Source: Flavimaricola sp.
Lineage (GTDB): Bacteria > Pseudomonadota > Alphaproteobacteria > Rhodobacterales > Rhodobacteraceae
DNA: 64,000 bases
Assembly (NCBI GenBank): GCA_020629175.1
Contig: JAHDDU010000001.1
Location: 124,454 to 188,453, forward strand
Reading direction: 5' to 3'
The notes beneath the pieces were generated by a model that did no database searches, had not been told where the DNA came from, and was given only the letters and a program-made list of their open reading frames with translations. Below, piece by piece: positions 60,831 through 64,000 of the stretch; position 1 is the first letter of the stretch; each line of letters starts with the position of its first letter. The position numbers were made by a program, and so were the translations under genes.

Positions 60831-61607
60831 TTATTTCTCGCGCTTGGCCATGGCCTCTTCGATCTTCTCCAGCCGGGCCAGCACCTGCTGCCGGTAATCA
60901 TCCGTCGCGGCATTGCTCTCTTCAGCATGGGCATCCTGCATCGAATTGACGATCAGACCAACGAGCAGGTTCACCACTGCAAAGGTCGTGACCATGATAA
61001 ACGGCACAAAGAACGCCCAAGCGTAGGGGAATTGCTCCATCACCGGGCGCACGATCCCCATGCTCCAGCTTTCCAGCGTCATGATCTGAAACAGCGAATA
61101 GGCCGATGCGCCGAGGTTGCCGAACCACTCAGGGAACGCCGCGCCAAAGAGCTTTGTCGCCATGACCGAGCCGATGTAGAAGATCAGCCCCATCAGCAGG
61201 AACACCGATCCCATGCCGGGGAGGGCGGTCACAAACCCCTCCACCACACGCCGCAGGCTTGGGGCGACGGAGATCACCCGCAAGACCCGCAAAATCCGCA
61301 GCGCTCGCAATACCGACAGCCCTTGAGATGCGGGCATGAGCGAGATGCCGACGATCAGAAAGTCGAAGATGTTCCAGCCGCTGCGGAAAAACCGCGGACC
61401 ATAGGCCACCAGTTTGACCGCTAATTCCGCTACAAAGATCGCGAGGCAGACTTTGTCGAGAAACAGGATCAGACCACCGGCGCTGTCCATGATGGGTTTG
61501 ACCGTTTCCAAACCCAGCAAGATCGCGTTGAACAGGATCACCGAGATAATCAGGCTTGAAATGCGCGGGCTCTCAATGAAGGATTGCAATCTGCTACGTA
61601 ATGTCAT
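60831..61607 (-). CDS. Bacterial voltage-gated sodium channel (BacNav/NaChBac type)
   Basis: 258 residues, one six-helix unit. S4 carries four regularly spaced arginines R101, R104, R107 and R110 ('LRALRILRVLRVISV'). The pore filter is T177-L-E-S-W-S182, the same as in NavAb and marine Roseobacter channels. 'YAWAFFVPFIMVTTFAVVNLLVGLIVNSM' (in part) is S6, followed by a coiled-coil tail ('RLEKIEEAMAKREK'). It forms a tetrameric Na+ channel, perhaps for motility or pH response. Confidence 0.93.
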   Translation of the reverse strand: MTLRSRLQSFIESPRISSLIISVILFNAILLGLETVKPIMDSAGGLILFLDKVCLAIFVAELAVKLVAYGPRFFRSGWNIFDFLIVGISLMPASQGLSVLRALRILRVLRVISVAPSLRRVVEGFVTALPGMGSVFLLMGLIFYIGSVMATKLFGAAFPEWFGNLGASAYSLFQIMTLESWSMGIVRPVMEQFPYAWAFFVPFIMVTTFAVVNLLVGLIVNSMQDAHAEESNAATDDYRQQVLARLEKIEEAMAKREK

Positions 61608-61690
61608 GGCTTCTCACCGGGCTGGAATGCGTGTCATATGGCTTTCAATCCGGCGGCACGCAAGCCTCCATCCCCGAAGGAATACGCCCA

Positions 61691-62368
61691 ATGCGACCCA
61701 TTCTGATTTACCGCTGGATCGTCTTTGGGCTTGCGGCACTTTACTGCCTGCGCACGATATTTCTGTCTGAATACACGTATTTCCCAGGGCCCTTCCGCTT
61801 TCTGACGATCTGGGCGCTGTTTCTGTCGTTCTTTGCCGCCAGCCGCATGATCGCATTGATGGAGGGGCGCAGTGAACGGCGCTGGGATGCCTTTGTCTCG
61901 ATGGTGGCCGTGATCAACACGATGGTCGTGTTTCTCTATTGGCGGCTCTACTTTGCCGATCCTGCGTCCGTCACCAGCGATGGGCAACTGGGGGAGTTCT
62001 ATCTGGAAATGTACCTCCACGGCCTTGGTCCGGCGCTGCAGGTCATCGACGCAGTGTTCATTCACCGCGCGTTCCGCCGCATCCCGCAGGCTCTGATGTG
62101 GCTCTTTGGCGTGATTGGCGTCTATGTCCTCTATGCCGAACTGGTGCTGCAAAACCTCAATGACAGCCCGATGGGCACCGTGACCTCGGGCCTGCCGTAT
62201 CCGTTTCTCAACAATCTAGAACTGCCGGGACGGGCGGTGTTCTACGGCACCAACTTTGCGGTCGCTGTTGTGCTGCTCCTGATCTTTGCAGCTATTGCCT
62301 GGGCCGTCAGGCGCGTGGTTCCCGCGCCAGTAGATCGGCCAGACCCACGCGGTAATCCGGGTACCTGA
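61691..62368 (+). CDS. AIG1/FAR-17a-like multi-pass membrane protein
   Basis: 225 residues from the ATG at 61691, with about six membrane helices. 'FRFLTIWALFLSFFAA' (T39) and 'MYLHGLGPALQVIDAVFIHR' (H110) recall the 'FKFLT' threonine and the histidine that form the active pair of human AIG1 and ADTRP, threonine hydrolases of branched fatty-acid esters. 'PYPFLNNLELPGRAVFY' is also AIG1-like. The link is by eye. It ends 62 bases inside the 3' end of the convergent epimerase gene. Confidence 0.6.
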   Translation: MRPILIYRWIVFGLAALYCLRTIFLSEYTYFPGPFRFLTIWALFLSFFAASRMIALMEGRSERRWDAFVSMVAVINTMVVFLYWRLYFADPASVTSDGQLGEFYLEMYLHGLGPALQVIDAVFIHRAFRRIPQALMWLFGVIGVYVLYAELVLQNLNDSPMGTVTSGLPYPFLNNLELPGRAVFYGTNFAVAVVLLLIFAAIAWAVRRVVPAPVDRPDPRGNPGT

Positions 62369-63161
62369 GCACGACGCCCAGCTCATCCTTGATCCGATTG
62401 TTGCGCACCTTTTTGCTCTCGGCATAAAAGCTGCGCGCCATAGGCGTCATCTCGGCCGTCTCAAAATCCTCGGCCTCGGGCACGGGCAGGCCCAATAGCT
62501 CGGCTGCATGGGCGATCACATCCTCGGGCGGGGCGGGGTCATCGTCACAGACGTTATAGGCCGCACCCGGATTGGGGCGATTGATGGAAGCCCACAAAAC
62601 CTGCGCAATGTCCTCCACATGGGTCCGGCTGAACACCTGCCCGGGCTTGATAATCCGCCGCGCCGTGCCGCTGCGCACCTTGGCAAAGGGGCCGCGTCCG
62701 GGGCCATAAATCCCGGCCAGCCGAAAGATATGGAGCGGCAGGTCCAACTCGGCCCACGCGGCCTCGGCCTCGACCCGCGCGATGCCGCGCTTGGTGGCCG
62801 GCGTCAGGGCCGTATCCTCATCGACCCAATCACCACCGTGATCGCCATACACGCCCGTGGTCGACAGATAGCCGACCCATTCAAACTGGTCCTTCCTGGC
62901 CGCAATTTCGCCCGCCAACGCCCGCAACACAGGGTCACCCTCGGCATCCGGCGCAGCAGAGATCAGCAGATGCGTTGCAGCATTCAACGCAGGCACCATA
63001 TCAGCCCCCGGCCAAATGCGCGGCTCCACACCTTCGTTCATCAACCGGCCTGCGCGGTCCTCATCACGGGTGGTGCCGATTACACGCCATGTGTCAGGCA
63101 GCAAGCGGGCCAGCGCGCGGGCGGAATATCCGTGGCCAAAAGAAACGAGTGTCTTTGTCAT
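62307..63161 (-). CDS. NAD-dependent epimerase/dehydratase family protein (YeeZ-like SDR)
   Basis: 284 residues. 'LVSFGHGYSARALARLL' is an atypical GxGxxA nucleotide-binding loop; 'YLSTTGVYGDHGGDWVDE' has the active tyrosine region; 'FRLAGIYGPGRGPF' and 'FSRTHVEDIAQVLWASI' are extended-SDR features. Its substrate is unknown. It overlaps the convergent membrane-protein gene by 62 bases at the 3' end. Confidence 0.88.
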   Translation of the reverse strand: MTKTLVSFGHGYSARALARLLPDTWRVIGTTRDEDRAGRLMNEGVEPRIWPGADMVPALNAATHLLISAAPDAEGDPVLRALAGEIAARKDQFEWVGYLSTTGVYGDHGGDWVDEDTALTPATKRGIARVEAEAAWAELDLPLHIFRLAGIYGPGRGPFAKVRSGTARRIIKPGQVFSRTHVEDIAQVLWASINRPNPGAAYNVCDDDPAPPEDVIAHAAELLGLPVPEAEDFETAEMTPMARSFYAESKKVRNNRIKDELGVVLRYPDYRVGLADLLAREPRA

Positions 63162-63222
63162 GCCCCCTAGGTGGCCCGTCTGCGCGCTAGGCGCAAGAGC
63201 CTGCGGCTGCTAGGCTGCCGCC

Positions 63223-63846
63223 ATGACAGACAAACCCGATGTGACCACGGCCTATGCCTTACGCTCCAAATCCGATGTGACACGGCTCTACGAAACATGG
63301 GCAGACACCTACGACGAAACGTTCGTCGAGGCGCAAGGCTATCAAATGCCCCGCGAAATTGCCGAGGCCTTTGTCGCCGCCGGCGGCACCGGCCCCGTGC
63401 TGGATGTGGGCGCGGGCACCGGGGCCGGGGGGCAGGCGCTCTCCGCTCGTGGCGTGATCGACATTGACGGGATAGACCTGTCGCCCGACATGCTCCGCGT
63501 GGCCGGTGGCAAGCACGTCTACCGCCATCTGGCCGAGGCGGACATCACCCTGCCTCTGCTGGGTCTAGGCCCTTACAACGGGATCGTCAGCGCGGGCACC
63601 TTCACCTTTGGCCATGTCGGCCCCGAAGGTCTGCCCGCTCTCTTGGATGTGGCGGCACCGGGTTGCCTGTTCACCCTTGGCGTCAATGCCGAACACTATG
63701 CCCAAGCAGGGTTTGAGGCGGCGATTGATGCGCTTTCAGATCGCATCGAGGATGTCTCGTTTCACGACGTGCGCATCTATGATGACCGTGCCGACCCAGA
63801 CCACCGCGACGATTTGGCCCGCATCCTGATGTTTCGCGCAAAATAG
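63223..63846 (+). CDS. Class I SAM-dependent methyltransferase
   Basis: 207 residues. 'LYETWADTYDETFVEAQGYQMP' then motif I 'PVLDVGAGTGAGGQALSARG' and 'DIDGIDLSPDMLRVAGGKHVY', with 'YNGIVSAGTFTFGHVGPEGLPALLDVAAPG' further on. The Williams-Beuren (WBSCR27)-type group is the nearest match I recall. Substrate unknown. It is divergent from the epimerase gene by 61 bases. Confidence 0.88.
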   Translation: MTDKPDVTTAYALRSKSDVTRLYETWADTYDETFVEAQGYQMPREIAEAFVAAGGTGPVLDVGAGTGAGGQALSARGVIDIDGIDLSPDMLRVAGGKHVYRHLAEADITLPLLGLGPYNGIVSAGTFTFGHVGPEGLPALLDVAAPGCLFTLGVNAEHYAQAGFEAAIDALSDRIEDVSFHDVRIYDDRADPDHRDDLARILMFRAK

Positions 63847-63864
63847 ACCGAGCAGTAACGCCAC

Positions 63865-63885
63865 GCCCAACAGGCACTGTTGGGC
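63865..63885. terminator. Hairpin between the methyltransferase and the edge gene
   Basis: GCCCAACAG and CTGTTGGGC form a perfect nine-pair stem with a GCA loop, 19 bases after the methyltransferase stop and between two convergent genes. There is no T-run. Confidence 0.45.
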
Positions 63886-63900
63886 CAGCGCTCATGCCCA

Positions 63901-64000
63901 TCAAGCTCTCCCAACCTCATCCCAAACCGACAAAAACACCCCCAGCACATCCGCATCCCGGTGATCTTCCAATACGTCCCCCACATCCCACGTTATCGAC
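63901..64000 (-). CDS. C-terminal end of an unidentified gene cut by the window edge
   Basis: An open frame enters from the right edge and runs 32 codons to a TGA at 63901-63903, reading 'WDVGDVLEDHRDADVLGVF' and ending 'WDEVGRA'. The amino-acid mix is that of a real acidic protein end rather than a shadow, and it converges neatly on the methyltransferase. Family unknown. Confidence 0.5.
   Translation of the reverse strand, partial: SITWDVGDVLEDHRDADVLGVFLSVWDEVGRA

Noticed and set aside
1..64000. tRNA, rRNA, CRISPR arrays, IS elements, phage or integrase genes
   Set aside because: None recognised in any gap; all larger gaps were read and hold only regulatory or hairpin sequences.

Overview
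The window reads as chromosomal backbone of an alphaproteobacterium of the order Rhodobacterales (Roseobacter-like). The signs are the PetP/PetR regulator pair, the ChvI/ChvG-HprK-RapZ-EIIA-HPr block divergent from pckA, the COQ9 gene, the xseB-ispA-dxs trio, TrcR (DUF1013), DUF6473 and DUF1244 genes, a bacterial voltage-gated sodium channel of the marine type, and CtrA-like boxes beside motility genes. I see no rRNA, tRNA, CRISPR array, insertion sequence, integrase or phage gene. The species cannot be named from the sequence alone.

Layout. 1-2.2 kb: end of dgcN, then dgcA and a D-amino-acid aminotransferase (D-glutamate handling). 2.2-7.1 kb: a membrane-anchored protein of unknown role, an anti-sigma/ECF sigma pair divergent from an exported YceI protein, an AGAT-type amidinotransferase and an RTX-repeat protein preceded by a perfect CtrA box. 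7.1-12 kb: DUF1244, N-formylglutamate amidohydrolase, pyruvate kinase, a DUF4139 protein. 12-19.9 kb: rpmI-rplT, a diguanylate cyclase, and pheS and pheT separated by an esterase and an arginine-deiminase-fold enzyme, then ytoQ. 19.9-25.4 kb: GST, mscL, ald with a divergent Lrp-type regulator, rpsU, COQ9, a quinone oxidoreductase and two very small genes. 25.5-29.2 kb: etfBA, DUF6473, 3-hydroxybutyryl-CoA dehydrogenase. 29.2-36.6 kb: acyltransferase, HPr, EIIA, RapZ, HprK, ChvG, ChvI and divergent pckA. 36.6-39.3 kb: two tandem exported DUF3859-like proteins, RNase T2, TrcR. 39.3-48.5 kb: flgI-flgL-flgK-flgE, motB, then a tightly overlapping four-gene cassette (DUF6065, TPR-glycosyltransferase, DUF6165, FkbM methyltransferase). 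48.6-55.4 kb: Gfo/Idh-ThuA pair, TauE exporter, ilvE, petP-petR and small proteins. 55.4-64 kb: HDAC-like amidohydrolase, xseB-ispA-dxs, a putative HExxH peptidase, a BacNav sodium channel, an AIG1/FAR-17a-like membrane protein, an epimerase, a methyltransferase and the 3' end of one more gene.

How the parts connect. Central carbon control is a recurring theme: pyk, pckA, ald and etfBA, plus ThuA-Gfo/Idh, each have near matches to a LacI-type palindrome (TGTTAGCGCTAACA-like) in front of them, which suggests a CceR/PckR-type regulon. The regulatory PTS (HPr, EIIA, HprK, no sugar permease seen) and ChvG/ChvI sit back to back with pckA. Motility and surface functions (flagellar genes, MotB, RTX protein, diguanylate cyclase) carry CtrA-like boxes.

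Most worth a second look: the four-gene DUF6065/TPR-GT/DUF6165/FkbM cassette beside the flagellar genes; a 26-bp identical repeat used as a ribosome-binding leader in front of two unrelated genes; a bacterial AIG1-like protein that keeps the Thr/His pair; the TLESWS sodium channel; and the shared LacI-type operators. Motif positions were read by eye. No database search or alignment was run.
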